Both the position numbers and the translations under genes were made by a program. Under the pieces are notes generated by a model, which saw only the letters and a program-made list of their open reading frames with translations, ran no database searches and had not been told where the DNA came from. This document shows positions 33,092 through 43,370 of a stretch of 64,000 nt of DNA, piece after piece (the first letter of the stretch is position 1; each line of letters starts with the position of its first letter). The stretch comes from Diplonema papillatum (lineage: Eukaryota; Euglenozoa; Diplonemea; Diplonemida; Diplonemidae). The DNA lies in contig JAPJBO010000074.1 of the NCBI GenBank assembly GCA_030068145.1, positions 372,001-436,000 of the forward strand, written 5' to 3'.

Positions 33092-33772
33092 TCAAAGCGG
33101 GGCGATTGTGGCTGCACGCTGCGCCTTGAGTTGCGCGAGGTCGTGTTTTACGCTGGCCCACCGCTCGATGTCGAAGTTGTGCTGGCTGTACAGGTCTTTG
33201 GCGACGTTCGTGATGACGAGGTCGTCCCAAACCTCGGGGGTGTGCTCGCGGCGGTACCACCAGACGAAGAAGAAGAAAGCTACCGCGTTGCCCTGCATGA
33301 CGAACCACGTGATCGGCTCCATGGTGTCCCAGTCGAAATCGCCGAAGGTCAGCCGTGCGAAGAGCCACATCTGACCGCCGCAGTAGGCGGCTGTGCGGGC
33401 CCACACCCGGCGGCGCCACTCCCGAACTGCGATGTCGACCGCCTGCTTCCTGCGGCAGAGCAGTTCGAGGTCTGTGGAGAGGTCTTCGATCTTGGCGTCG
33501 AGGCGGTGAGTGCCCGCGACTGCCAGCTCCTTCTGCACGCTGGCGAAGAACGCCGCGGTGTCGGTGCTGACGATCCCGTTCGCATACCGCACCGTGCCCG
33601 ACTGCTCCAACGCGCGCAAGAACGGCTCGCAGTCGCCGGCCTTCATCCCGGACCCCAGGCACGCGCCGCGAAACGCGTCCCACGACACGTGCCGGCCATC
33701 TTTCCCGCCCAGCCATCGGCGCACCGACGCCTGGCCTTGCCGCTTCAGCAAGCCCTCCCACCCTACCGCCAT
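33092..33772 (-). CDS. MCU: Mitochondrial calcium uniporter pore subunit, copy 1
   Basis: A 226-residue protein from ATG 33772. The MCU core is clear: a helical region with S-G-T-V-R-Y-A-N-G-I-V-S-T-D (59-71), as in plant and protist MCUs; a coiled-coil-forming stretch (about 91-120); membrane segment 1 (124-142); the selectivity filter W148-D149-T-M-E152-P153; membrane segment 2 (155-172); R-R-E-H-T-P-E-V-W-D-D; and a second coiled coil (200-220). The Asp and Glu that ring the pore are intact. MCU carries calcium across the inner mitochondrial membrane. At 226 residues it lacks most of the long N-terminal domain of animal MCU (about 350), and its import signal is not obvious, though residues 10-27 are basic. 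A paralog of identical length lies upstream on the same strand (35078-35758). A SINE-like copy begins 35 bp before the ATG. Confidence 0.93.
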   Translation of the reverse strand: MAVGWEGLLKRQGQASVRRWLGGKDGRHVSWDAFRGACLGSGMKAGDCEPFLRALEQSGTVRYANGIVSTDTAAFFASVQKELAVAGTHRLDAKIEDLSTDLELLCRRKQAVDIAVREWRRRVWARTAAYCGGQMWLFARLTFGDFDWDTMEPITWFVMQGNAVAFFFFVWWYRREHTPEVWDDLVITNVAKDLYSQHNFDIERWASVKHDLAQLKAQRAATIAPL

Positions 33773-33806
33773 CTTCGCACCCCTCCTCCCAATTTCCTGC
33801 CGATAG

Positions 33807-33955
33807 TTTTAGAGTTAAAGTTCGCTTGAAATTCCGGGGGTTTAGGGTCTCCGTGTGACCGTTGTTAAATGGGTTCTCTTAGAGCAAGAAAGGGCTGTAT
33901 GGTTATGTTGTTTGTGACCGACACCAAGTACATTCCACCGTGAAGCTTTGTTTGG
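33807..33955 (+). repeat. SINE-like repeat upstream of MCU copy 1
   Basis: TTAGAGTTAAAGTTCGCTTG begins about 35 bp from the MCU start codon. The next 85 bases are nearly identical to the inverse of 4923-5012, and the copy runs on to TGTGACCGACACCAAGTACA. It is antisense to the gene. Confidence 0.8.
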
Positions 33956-35077
33956 GCGACTTGACTTGTGTGTGGTATTTATTCCTGCAGGTCGAACCCA
34001 CCGCCGACGTTCACTCTAACGCGGAGAGAATGCCTTGTCTGGAAGGCAGTTGGCGGTACTGTCGTCTCGATCCCCGGTAGGCGTGTCTGCCAGCAGAGAG
34101 AGGCCGTGATTTGAGAGCGAGCGAGAGAAAAAAAATGTTGTGAAGAAGTTCGCTTGAGAACCATCCGATTTTTTTGAAGTCTTCGAATGGGTCATCACGT
34201 AGTACAGTAAAAGAGGTGTGCACGTGTGCTCAGTATAATATTACCTTTGTTGGTTTGTTTGGGTTGGTTCGTGTTGCGTGTTGAGGCGGGCGAGACCCCT
34301 TCTTTGGTCAACACAGTCGTTACGGCAAAGAGTGTAGGGGCCCAGCTGGAAAACTGGGACTGGGCAAACCATCGGTGCAAAGGGTGTCCGGTCTATCGGG
34401 GAGCTTTTCAAGGACACACTTTTTTCTCCGCTGATCTTTTCACCGAAGCTTGAGACCCGAATGCGAAGAGCGTCAGCCAACCGCAAGAGGTTTAGCTAGC
34501 TGGTTCCTGCATCTCCCGCAGCGTTTTTTTTTTTTTTTTTTTTTTAGCCACCTTTCCAGGGCATTAACTTCGTCTCCGGCACAATTTCCAAATTTGGACC
34601 GCTGACGGCTTTTTGCGTCCTCACTCAGGGATGGGCTCAACACAGCGCGATGCGACGTATCGTCACGACAATGCTGCCTTGGATTGCGCATTGGCCACCT
34701 TTGCCTGGGTGATGGTGTAGTGCCATTTTTTTCTTCTTTTTCCCCGCCGAATTTTGGACTGCCAGTCCAAATGTGGATATAGAAGCTAATCCCCTGAACC
34801 TTTCTTCTATCTTTTGCACACGAGAACCTCGTGTTCTCCGCAGGTGCCGCAGCTCGGTTTGCATATGGCTGCTCCAGTGTGCGAGGCATCGCGCCAGGAG
34901 TCCGGGGTGAATCGCCTCTTCCTTTCCCTGACGCCACTTGCGTACCGCCAGCCTGGTGAGAAATTCGACGCCGATGCCTCCGGAGGGGGGATCGAGGCGC
35001 GTCTTCGAATAGGCTTCTTGGCGAATCTGCGGCCAGTGAACGTTCCTAGCTGTTACACTTATCGATTCCCAATACAC
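33956..35077. other. Spacer between the two MCU genes
   Basis: A diverged SINE-like 5' fragment (34144-34200) and a T-run (34523-34545). No gene recognised. The A/T homopolymer helps explain a long lysine run in one minus-strand frame. Confidence 0.5.
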
Positions 35078-35758
35078 TCACAGCGGGGTGGCGGGTGCCT
35101 CGCGCTCTCGTTGCAGTTGCTGCAGCTCGGCTTTGATGTTTGCCCAGCGGACGACGTCGAAGTCGTAGCGCTGGTACGCGGCGCGTGCCACGTTTGTAAG
35201 AATGACGTCATCCCACACTTCGGGTGTGTGTTCACGGCGGTAGTAAGACATGAACGCGAAGAAAGCAACGCAGTTGGCCTGCATGGTGAGCCACGTGATC
35301 GGCTCCATGACGTCCCAGTCGAAGTCGACGAACGTCAGCCGGGCGAAGAACCAGAGCTGCGCGGCGCAGAAAGCGGCCGTGCGAGCCCACACCGTCTGCC
35401 TCCAGTGCTCGATCTGCGCGTCCACAAACCTCTTCTTCTTCTCCAACGAAGTGAGCTTGCCGGTGAGGTCCTCGATGCGGCAGTCATGCCTGTGGCACCC
35501 CGCTATGTCAACTGCCGCATTCACCGACTCGAACAGTGACAGTGCGTCCGTCGAGACGACCCCGTTCGCGTACCGAACGGTGCCGCTCCTCTCCAGATTC
35601 CGCAGGAACCCCTCGCACGCGTCGGGCTTCATCCCAAAACCTGTGCACGCGTCCTTGAACTCCCACCAGCTGACGTGCTTCAATCCACTGCCTATAAGCC
35701 ATCTTCTCGCCGTCGCTTCGGCCTGCTTCTTTTTGAAGGTCGCCCACAGGTGCCTCAT
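35078..35758 (-). CDS. MCU: Mitochondrial calcium uniporter pore subunit, copy 2
   Basis: A 226-residue protein from ATG 35758 (the frame opens five codons earlier at a TTG). It aligns without gaps to the copy at 33092-33772: same R-R-W-L near residue 20, H-V-S-W, S-G-T-V-R-Y-A-N-G-V-V-S-T-D, coiled coil, membrane segment 1 (124-142), filter W148-D149-V-M-E152-P153, membrane segment 2, and R-R-E-H-T-P-E-V-W-D-D. Both pore acids are intact, so it is not a dominant-negative, MCUb-like variant by that test. Identity is highest around the pore and lower in the coiled coils and N-terminus, fitting an old tandem duplication in which both copies stayed under selection. Alternate subunits of a mixed channel are possible. 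The N-terminus M-R-H-L-W-A-T-F-K-K-K is basic and could be an import signal. Confidence 0.93.
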   Translation of the reverse strand: MRHLWATFKKKQAEATARRWLIGSGLKHVSWWEFKDACTGFGMKPDACEGFLRNLERSGTVRYANGVVSTDALSLFESVNAAVDIAGCHRHDCRIEDLTGKLTSLEKKKRFVDAQIEHWRQTVWARTAAFCAAQLWFFARLTFVDFDWDVMEPITWLTMQANCVAFFAFMSYYRREHTPEVWDDVILTNVARAAYQRYDFDVVRWANIKAELQQLQREREAPATPL

Positions 35759-36704
35759 TCTTCGTGACGCCAACGATCAACCGGAGTTGACGTGCTCTTG
35801 TCTTTCGACTTTCTTTCGTTTTTTTTTTTTTTTTTTTTGCCTGCGGTTACAGTGCGGTAGCCTTGAAAGTGGTACACTTTCTCCAGACTAGTCAAGCATC
35901 CTCAGCATGCGCCCCTTTCTGCTATCGGGCGTCAATTCTTCGGAACAGTAGGACCGGGCACTACGCAACGCGGTTGCCACACTTGGGCTGTTGAAAGCGG
36001 GTCGCAGCATCAGGCGGCACCTTTCAAAAGTGCAGCCGAGCCCGGACTGTTCACTGCGCATTTCCAGCTTCGTGAAAATAGCACACCTCTCGCTGGCCTC
36101 GCGTGGGCATGAAAGAAAAGCCTACTTTGTTTCGTATTATCATCTATGTGGGTTCTTTCTTTTTTTTTTTACAGCGAACGCCACTTCAACCGAATGACCA
36201 AGTGGAAACTCGACAAAAGGTTCGTTGCGAATGATTAGGTTGTGACGCTGTTAACGTGGGTACATTATTCGTGTTTTTTGTCACGAAAATGGGGGTCGGA
36301 CCCCTTTCAGGTTACGTAAGGATTTCCGACTCCCGGAGTCATGAGCAGCTCAAACTCAAGATATCAAGACAATTATTCCCTGCAGTACTAGCTAGATACT
36401 TTCAAGAATAAAAGGCTTCCTGAAGCGCACCACTGCCCGCTGCCTTGTGCCGGTTTGGTGTGGCGCTTGGTTTGCCTGTCTGCCTCTTGGTGTATGTTCA
36501 TTCTATCGGCTGGCTTTGCACTTCTTTTGTGTTGCTTGTGCGGCTGTGTTCCCTTCTGTTGGGCGTACTTGTTGGTGCTCTCCGTGCTCGCGCAATGTAC
36601 TCCCACCTGCTCCTGCGCTGGGCTCTTTCTCGCACTGTTGCTGCCGGCGTTCAGTAACGAGGCCGTCCCGATGGCTTTTTCCCGCAGCGACACGGTGGCT
36701 CGGC
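35759..36704. other. Spacer between MCU copy 2 and the GT61-like gene
   Basis: A T-run (35818-35838) lies just upstream of MCU copy 2, plus a second T-run near 36160. CTACTTTGT and GGGGTCGGACC wording recurs at 49110-49150 with CCTGCAGTA...CTAGATACTTTC. No gene recognised. Confidence 0.5.
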
Positions 36705-38321
36705 TCAAGTAGTCAAATCGCCCGAAGGACCCAGTCCTCGTGCGCTGCGGATAAAACGGTAGGACACGTCGAGCAACTGAGTCCACTCGTTGAGCGGAGC
36801 GGTTACGTTGTGCGCTGACCGCTTGCAGCGGGTGGGACGCGAGTCGCAAGGACAACGCGGCGGGACCTCGCTGGCGTACGTGAAATGGTCACGCTTCAGG
36901 TACCAGCGGAGGAGGTGCGTGCGCGCCCATCGCGCGCTTCGGATGGACCAGTAGTCCACGCCGTAGTCATACGACGTGATCTGGATGGCGACCGTGTTCG
37001 AACGGCAGAAGGGGAGCACCGACAGCTCGGCGCCGTAGACAGCCACAATCACGTGCACAGACTGCAACTCGCGCACCACATCGAGGAACTTCCCCGGCCG
37101 CACCAGCATAGTCCCGTTCTGCAGCGGGACGAGTACCTCGTACCCCCGGTTCCTCGCCGCCGCCGCGAGCGCGTCGACGTTTTCGAGGTACCTGCTTGAT
37201 CCCGGCTGTCTGAGGAGGAAGGCCAGCCGCTTCTGAACGCCTGCCTGCAGCGGCCGCAGGTCAAGCTGCAGCGCCAGTTCCAGCCTCCTCCGCACGTGGC
37301 GGTACTGCCAGATCCTGTCGTAGGCGCCGGTGCCGACGACCGCCCGCCGCAAGCAGAAGTCCGAGCTCGCAACCCGCGGCCTCCACGTCTCGCGCGCCAG
37401 CCTCGCGAAGGCGTCGCCGCCGCCGGCCGCCATCGCTCGGAGCCCGGCTTCGTAGCCCTTGTTGGGGAACACCAACGCCTTCGTCGCGGCCGGAGCCTGC
37501 AGCTCAAAGAACACCATCGGCCACAGCAGGCGCTCGACGATGAAGCGCCCCGCGTTGCCCAGGTAATCGACGGTCCCGCCGGAGCCGAACGGGACGAGGA
37601 GCACCGGCTCGTCGATCACGTCCAGGCGCCCGCAGCCGGAAGCGTTCCAGCTCTCGGGGCTCACGCGCACCGACGACCCCCATCCGACGCTCTCCAGCGC
37701 GCCTTGCAGCGCCGGGGCCGACGCGTTCGCGGAGGACAGGGCGACTGCCCTTAGCGTCGTTTTGTGCGTTCCCCGCCCCGTTCGTTCGGCCCGGCTCGTC
37801 GTCATCGACACCCTCATTTCCGCTTCCACGGGGTCCGGTGGGACCACTCGCGCTTCCTGCGCCGCTTCGTGGACCATGAGCTGCGACCACTTGTTCGTCT
37901 CGCCCATCACGTACGCCGTGTAGGGCAGCCAGATCATATCCAGCCAATTGCCGTCTTCGCCCGTCTTGCGGTACCACGCTGTGCCATTATCGTTCAAGCT
38001 CCGCTGCGTGAGAACATGGATGACGTTGTCGTTCGTTCGTGATGCTGTGGTGTTCGCGCCGCACTCGTAGTCTGCGAGAGCCATCAAACGCAGATACTCT
38101 TCCGCGCAAGAAGGGCACGGCGTGCTCGACCGCGGGAGCTGCGGCACGGCGGCCCAGATCTCCCGGTCTTCGAACTCCCGCAAACACTGTTCGTCCGCTT
38201 CCTTGTCGAACACGTGTCCCGCCCACTGGCTGATCGTCAAGTCATCCAGCGACTGCAACAGCAGCACCAGTGTGCACGCGCCCGCGGTCGCCGCACAGCA
38301 TATCGTCACGAAGCGACGCAT
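36705..38321 (-). CDS. GT61-like (DUF563) glycosyltransferase, Golgi type II
   Basis: A 538-residue protein from ATG 38321. Residues 4-24 form a single hydrophobic signal anchor, giving a type II topology typical of Golgi/ER glycosyltransferases. Several N-x-S/T sites fit a lumenal body. The C-terminal third carries the GT61 pattern: a region in which an oxidised or alternating strand precedes a helix, then F-L-D-V-V-R-E-L-Q-S-V-H-V-I-V-A-V-Y-G-A-E-L-S-V-L-P-F-C, equivalent to the family's G-A-x-L-x-N-x-x-F motif, followed by N-T-V-A-I-Q-I and a tyrosine-rich stretch. Family members add xylose, arabinose or GlcNAc to glycans or proteins; the substrate cannot be read here. The first 250 residues are lineage-specific. 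Length is normal. A SINE-like copy starts about 70 bp upstream, antisense. Confidence 0.78.
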   Translation of the reverse strand: MRRFVTICCAATAGACTLVLLLQSLDDLTISQWAGHVFDKEADEQCLREFEDREIWAAVPQLPRSSTPCPSCAEEYLRLMALADYECGANTTASRTNDNVIHVLTQRSLNDNGTAWYRKTGEDGNWLDMIWLPYTAYVMGETNKWSQLMVHEAAQEARVVPPDPVEAEMRVSMTTSRAERTGRGTHKTTLRAVALSSANASAPALQGALESVGWGSSVRVSPESWNASGCGRLDVIDEPVLLVPFGSGGTVDYLGNAGRFIVERLLWPMVFFELQAPAATKALVFPNKGYEAGLRAMAAGGGDAFARLARETWRPRVASSDFCLRRAVVGTGAYDRIWQYRHVRRRLELALQLDLRPLQAGVQKRLAFLLRQPGSSRYLENVDALAAAARNRGYEVLVPLQNGTMLVRPGKFLDVVRELQSVHVIVAVYGAELSVLPFCRSNTVAIQITSYDYGVDYWSIRSARWARTHLLRWYLKRDHFTYASEVPPRCPCDSRPTRCKRSAHNVTAPLNEWTQLLDVSYRFIRSARGLGPSGDLTT

Positions 38322-38389
38322 CGGCTTCGTGCCCCTCTCCCCCCCGGTTGTTTTGTTCCAGAGCGCAGGCGCTCTCGGGACCTTGTTTG

Positions 38390-38510
38390 ATGTTCGCTTG
38401 AGATTCCGATATTGTAGGGTTTCTGGGTGACAGTTTTTGAATGGATTCTCTAGTAATAGCTAGCCTTGTCCGGGAATGTTGTGCGCACAACAGGAACTCG
38501 CCTGTTTACT
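38390..38510 (+). repeat. SINE-like repeat upstream of the GT61-like gene
   Basis: TGTTCGCTTGAGATTCCGAT, GGGTTTCTGGGTGAC, GGATTCTCTAGTAATAGCTA and GTCCGGGA follow the same order as the copy at 42125-42275. Confidence 0.7.
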
Positions 38511-39681
38511 TGGTACGGACAATGCCAAAAGAAAATGGGAAGAGTGCGGTGAGGTCCAGCCCCAGAAGCTAGTGAAGGAAACAGCATCGTCGGTCTCTGA
38601 TCATTTCATGTTCGCGCCGCTTTCGTTCATGCAGCAAGAGCAAGGAACTGGGGGGTGACCTGAGGTGCCCCGTTTAGTAGGTTCTGCCAATACCCACGAA
38701 CTTCTTTGGCGCGCGCCGCATGAGGTGTACCGCAAGGAAAGGCAGCGAAACGGACGGTGGAAAGGCCAGTACAACGGCAAATGCCGGGAGAGAAGTTCGA
38801 CTGGTTGGTTGACGGATGCGGCGAAGGAAGCGACACTTTCATTTGTTTTCTCTGTTTTTGAAGAAGCGCCTGCTTTGCAGGAACTCATCCGCCAGCTCTT
38901 TTTAGTGAAGTCTGGTATTGCCGAGTGCACTGTGGCAGGTTTCGGGCTGCAGGCGAACCCAACCTTTCTTCTTTTCTCTGCTCTGGTTGCAGGCTTTTTT
39001 GCGTTTTTCTTCACCCCGAGTTTTGAAACAAGGTCCAACTTCCTCCCCCTAGTACCTTTGAATCAGTTGGGAACCTTGGAATCGGTTTTTCTAGGCACTA
39101 CGGCGACGCTGGACTGACCCGTATGGTCCTGCCAGGTACGAAAGAGCACCAGTGACACAGTGAGTGGAACAGCTTCGCCCGCTTGCCCGACCAGATCTGT
39201 GACTAGTTTGCCACCCCTTGGGCTAAGTAAAAGCCTACGGCGGGAAAGGTCTTGGCAAGCAGCCGAAGGGGTTCGGTATTCACGCGTTTTCATGGACACG
39301 ATGGCATCCTTGACAGAGTGAGAAGCAGACCGGCGGGCCACTCCAGAGCAAGAAGGGCGGGTAGCCATCTTCGCCGTACCTGCTTTTGTTGGGAGAACGC
39401 AGCAAGCGCAGGAATCACCGCGTGATTCAGCCGAGAAAGTTGCACTCCCACGCAGACGCATGTATGAACGGCATGCCCTGTTCCCTGGCCAGTCAAACCT
39501 AGACAACGGCTGAGCTTAAACGCGATCGGCTATAGGACACGGTGAATACACGAGTACTAAGGCTGGCCTTTTATGACCAGGTGGAGCATCCGGAATTCAG
39601 TTGCAGGACGTCGTGAGCACTGCTCTGACAAGGAAATGCATAGAGCTGGTGCCAACAGCTGCCAGGCACGGAAGCGCCATG
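38511..39681. other. Intergenic
   Basis: No gene recognised. A segment at about 38862-38945 (GCGCCTGCTTTGCAGGAACT, then GCCGAGTGCACTG) resembles the inverted 3' end of the SINE-like family, which accounts for part of a 150-residue plus-strand frame. Confidence 0.45.
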
Positions 39682-40545
39682 TTACACGAAGGTTTTCCCG
39701 CGGTGGTTCCGATGGTCCATCGGGTGAAAATGGGGCGGCGTCGGGATTGGCGGCGGCGCATTTTCGACAAACTCGTGCTGTTGTTCGGTCAGATCCGTCC
39801 ACGTCTTCTTCGACGAGATTCGCTGCGCATTCTCGGGGAGGAGCTCCATGCGCGGTGCGGGTAGCGGGTGATCCTGAATGCCCACGGGTGGGATACCTTC
39901 GATAACCACCTCAGTGACGCCTCTGGCGTGAAGGTCATAAACCAAGATGCACAGGGTCTGCTCATCGCTAACCCTGTGGCCATCGAACGACACCAATACA
40001 GTTCCCACGAAAAGCCTTGCGTGTTCTGCTGCGCTGCCTGGCTTAACGTGCAGCACTTGAAACGGCTTGTCCGGCTTCGCCCGACCGATGATCAACCCCA
40101 AATCCTCTCCTGGGTACTCCAGCTGAAGAATGTACGAAGCCGGCGTTAACCCGGTCATCAAGCAGTCGCTCTCGTAATGACCTGTCCCGCGGCAGCGCCT
40201 GCAAATCGGGCTGGGGCACTCTGTCGCTCTGTGCCGCTTGCCGCCGCAGATGCTGCAAGGCACCCGTCCGGATCCAGCGCCCGTCTTCCGACACAGTGTG
40301 CAGAGCTTCGGCGATGTGCATTTCGATGCGTGGTGGCCTCTCCCCCCGCATTCCAAGCACGTTATCTCCTCGCCGTACACGGTTCTCGACCCTATCCTCG
40401 GGTACGAGCACGGGGGCACTATGGCACCGCACCCGCCGCAGATTTGTTTCGGGTCCTTCTTCCTCTTGCTGCTTTTCTTCGGTTCGCCTGCCTCGCTCGC
40501 AGCACCCCGCGCCTTCTTCTCGCCTGCAGGCGGAGGTGCCAACAT
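39682..40545 (-). CDS. Zinc-knuckle (CCHC x3) and PDZ domain protein
   Basis: 287 residues if started at ATG 40545; the frame is open further upstream but offers only a GTG at 40581, so the true start or a 5' exon is uncertain. After a Lys/Ala/Gly-rich basic N-terminus come C-G-G-C, then three CCHC-type knuckles: C-L-E-C-G-G-R-G-H-H-A-S-K-C (63-76), C-S-I-C-G-G-K-R-H-R-A-T-E-C (97-110) and C-R-R-C-R-G-T-G-H-Y-E-S-D-C (115-128), with an extra C-T-L-C pair at 82-85. Zinc knuckles bind single-stranded RNA or DNA. Residues 138-216 form a PDZ domain (L-G-L-I-I-G carboxylate loop; H-V-K-P-G-S-A-A-E; I-L-V-Y-D-L), which binds protein C-termini. The tail is Pro-rich. No retroelement enzymes adjoin it, so it is more likely a host RNA-binding adaptor than a Gag protein. 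Confidence 0.85.
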   Translation of the reverse strand: MLAPPPAGEKKARGAASEAGEPKKSSKRKKDPKQICGGCGAIVPPCSYPRIGSRTVYGEEITCLECGGRGHHASKCTSPKLCTLCRKTGAGSGRVPCSICGGKRHRATECPSPICRRCRGTGHYESDCLMTGLTPASYILQLEYPGEDLGLIIGRAKPDKPFQVLHVKPGSAAEHARLFVGTVLVSFDGHRVSDEQTLCILVYDLHARGVTEVVIEGIPPVGIQDHPLPAPRMELLPENAQRISSKKTWTDLTEQQHEFVENAPPPIPTPPHFHPMDHRNHRGKTFV

Positions 40546-43370
40546 TTCGTACTTGGTCGTTTTCTTTGCTTTTTTTGGCACCCGACTCCCAACTGTTGTG
40601 CACGTTGGTGTTCTTTCACCATCACCAGGTCTCTGTTCGCTAAAAAAAACCGGGTTCGGTTCCGTACCGCTGCGGTTTGCGTAGTTAACATCGCTACCTC
40701 TCCTGCATCTGGATTCTGTCTGACCTAGTCTGACCCGACTTCAACCCAAAACCAAAGCTCCAGTCCATTTTCGCACCGGCATGTTGAGTGCTTGTTCGAG
40801 TTCCACGGGAAGTCGAACAAGTCGATGTCTTGCTCCAGCACGACGTTGGACAGCCCCCTATCAACAACGGCAGGCTGCGTTCGACGTAATAGCCGCGGTG
40901 AGCAGATAGGTCTACGCAAGGCATGCAGTCCTGTGTGGCGCGGGCCTGGTCTGCAGCACGTATCTATCCTGTGTTGGACCGGACACTATCGGGCAAAAAT
41001 AGCCGTTTCCAGCTGCCAACTGTTGATGTCCGGTCGTTTTTTTTAACGCAAGTCCTGCCCGCAGCTGGGGCTTCCACACAAAAACAAAAACGGAACAAAT
41101 ACTTCCCTGGTGGTCTGGTAACTAATCTGAGTATGACGCTTTGAACCGTTTGATGGCCTTCGAAAAGGATTATACCTCGTGATACTGGTGCACGCTCAAA
41201 CTTGTGACGGCAGCTTCAAAAATTGGGGGGGAAGGTCCTTGTGTGCAGCTGGAGTACCTTTGCCTCACGCGGCTACAACCGAAGTGGCTTGACCAGGTAG
41301 CTGGATTGAACTGGGAAGGCTGGGCTCGGGATGACTGGGCGCTTTTCAAACTAAAAAGACGCGGCAGGGCTTCGCAAAATGGAGGAGATACGAAGGCAGG
41401 TCCAGTGTGAGCACCACAAAACGAAACCCAACCTCCCCTGCTTCGATTCACGTGCCCCCTAATTTACAAGGCCCCCCACGCGTGTTTGAGTGAGTAAAAA
41501 AAGGGAAGTAGGACCATGAAGGATCGTCGATGAATACGAAAGGAGCGATGGCAAGAGAAAAGGGGGTTCTTCGGGGGATGAAGAAGTGAGAGAGGACTTC
41601 TACACAAAGCACAAACAGAAGGAATCGAAGGGATGTTTTCGTTCATTTGTGAGGCTTCCGTGTCAATGAAAGGAATCAATGTGGACACGTCTTTCGCTTT
41701 TCGTTCAAAGTGAACGTTCGCTTGGAACTCCGGGGTTAGCGTCGCGAGTAATTTCGGCAAGTGGGACTCTTCTTGTTCACGACGAGTATGAGTACAAGGG
41801 CGGTCGCTTGCATAGTTGGCTTTTTGCAGCGTGGTCATCAAACCGACTCTTCGCCAGATCAAAAAACAGTGATTGTGGCCAGCTGAAAGATCTCAACCGA
41901 CTTCTTGGGGCGGGAGGTTCCTGAGGCGGGTTCCGGTGTATTCAGTGGTTCGCCCCTCAACAACAGCACCCCGAAAAATCTTGTCAAGAACCGTGCATGG
42001 ACACGCACTCGCAGTTGCTTGTGCAGATGTTCTAGCGTTATTTGTGGATTAGAAGGTTCTATTATTTGTATTAGGCCATTTGCAAATCCCACGATGCTGA
42101 TCAATCAAGTGCTGAGACCAGACCTTTTTGGAGTTAAAGTTCGCTTGAGATTCCGGGACTTGAGGGGGGAGGGTATCCGGGTGACCTTGGTGTACACTTT
42201 CATTATGAGTAATGGCTAGCCATGTCCGGGACTGTTTGTGACCGACAGTAAGTACATTCTGTCAAGGGATGTAGTCTGTGAAAAAGGTCTCGGTCCCTCG
42301 GCTTTCAAGCTGAAAGAGATTCTCTCAAGAAGCTCTTCATTCCCGTGACGAACATGTAAAACAGACACCACCTGTGCACGTCGCGGCATTTCTAAGGTGA
42401 TTGCAACTCTGGGGTTTGCAAGTAGCTGGGTGGCTTTCGCTGCAATGATTTCCCTCAGGTGACACCACGAGCAACGTTCTTGTGCATGGTGGGCGGGCTT
42501 TATTTCATGCTGTGCGAGCATATTCACGGTGCGTTCACGTGGGGTTTCGGCCAGTTTCCACGGATCTGTACCTGGCTCTTATTGCGTGGGTGGTTGGTCC
42601 GGTTTTGAGGTGTGAGAGTGCCTACCTTGGTCCCCCACGAGTAGGAAGCCGACAGGTATCCCGTAAATGGCACACATGCCGGACTCCAGGGTTCTCAAAG
42701 CGGGTCACAGGCCCCCACGCGGGTTTGCGGGTGGGGTTCTTCCTGCTGTCGCTGTCTATGCTCCGACAACACCGCCCGTGCCCCTTCCGGTGACGGTTGC
42801 CACCCGTCGTCGTATACAAGGTGCAAACGATGCTTAACGCGCACCTTACTGCGTGGCCATCGCTTTTCTGGCGGGGTTCAACATTGCCCGGCGTACATGT
42901 GCCCTTCTCACCTCCTGGTGCTGATCGCACTCCCTCTTTGTCTTACGCCGCCGAAAACCCCGGTCTTGTAGCCTGTGGCGCGGTGCTCCCGCCGTCCTGA
43001 CCGATCGTATCTGGATAGCCATTATTGGAAGCGGATGTGCTTTCCCGATCGTCTTCAGCACGTTGGCCAACGGCCTCGCATAACGGAGCTGCAGACCTCA
43101 AAGTCATCACAACCGGATGCGCGTGGTTGCGTCTGCTCCACGCGGTCGCAACTCTTATGCTTCTTTCCTCCCTCTTTTCGGAGCCTCCTTGTCCATGGTT
43201 TCCCACTGGATTGCGGGGTCCGCCGTTCGGAACACATTTCCGGTCGGACCTTCAGCCAGTATACTAGTGGCATACCAGCCGTTTCTTTTGAAAAGAAACG
43301 GCGTTTCCATCCACCGCCAAAAAGAAGGAAACGGAAACGGAAACGTTTCCAACGTTTCCATCCTACATAG
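40546..43370. other. Intergenic, SINE-like copies
   Basis: Two SINE-like copies (41700-41765 weak, 42125-42275 good). A perfect hairpin lies at 43278-43302 (GCCGTTTCTTTT and its inverse), followed by GGAAACG repeats. No gene recognised. Confidence 0.5.
42125..42275 (+). repeat. SINE-like repeat, 5' half
   Basis: TTGGAGTTAAAGTTCGCTTG, ATTCCGGGACTTGAG, GGTATCCGGGTGACC, GGCTAGCCATGTCCGGGACT and TGTGACCGACAGTAAGTACA. Confidence 0.75.

Noticed and set aside
34473..34937. 154-residue minus-strand frame with a lysine run
   Set aside because: The lysine run is the T homopolymer at 34523-34545 read in reverse; the rest has no domain.
36388..36855. 155-residue minus-strand frame overlapping the end of the GT61-like gene
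   Set aside because: Shadow of the glycosyltransferase C-terminus in another frame plus downstream DNA.
38665..39117. 150-residue plus-strand frame with a hydrophobic C-terminal half
   Set aside because: Overlaps inverted SINE-like sequence and has no recognisable domain.
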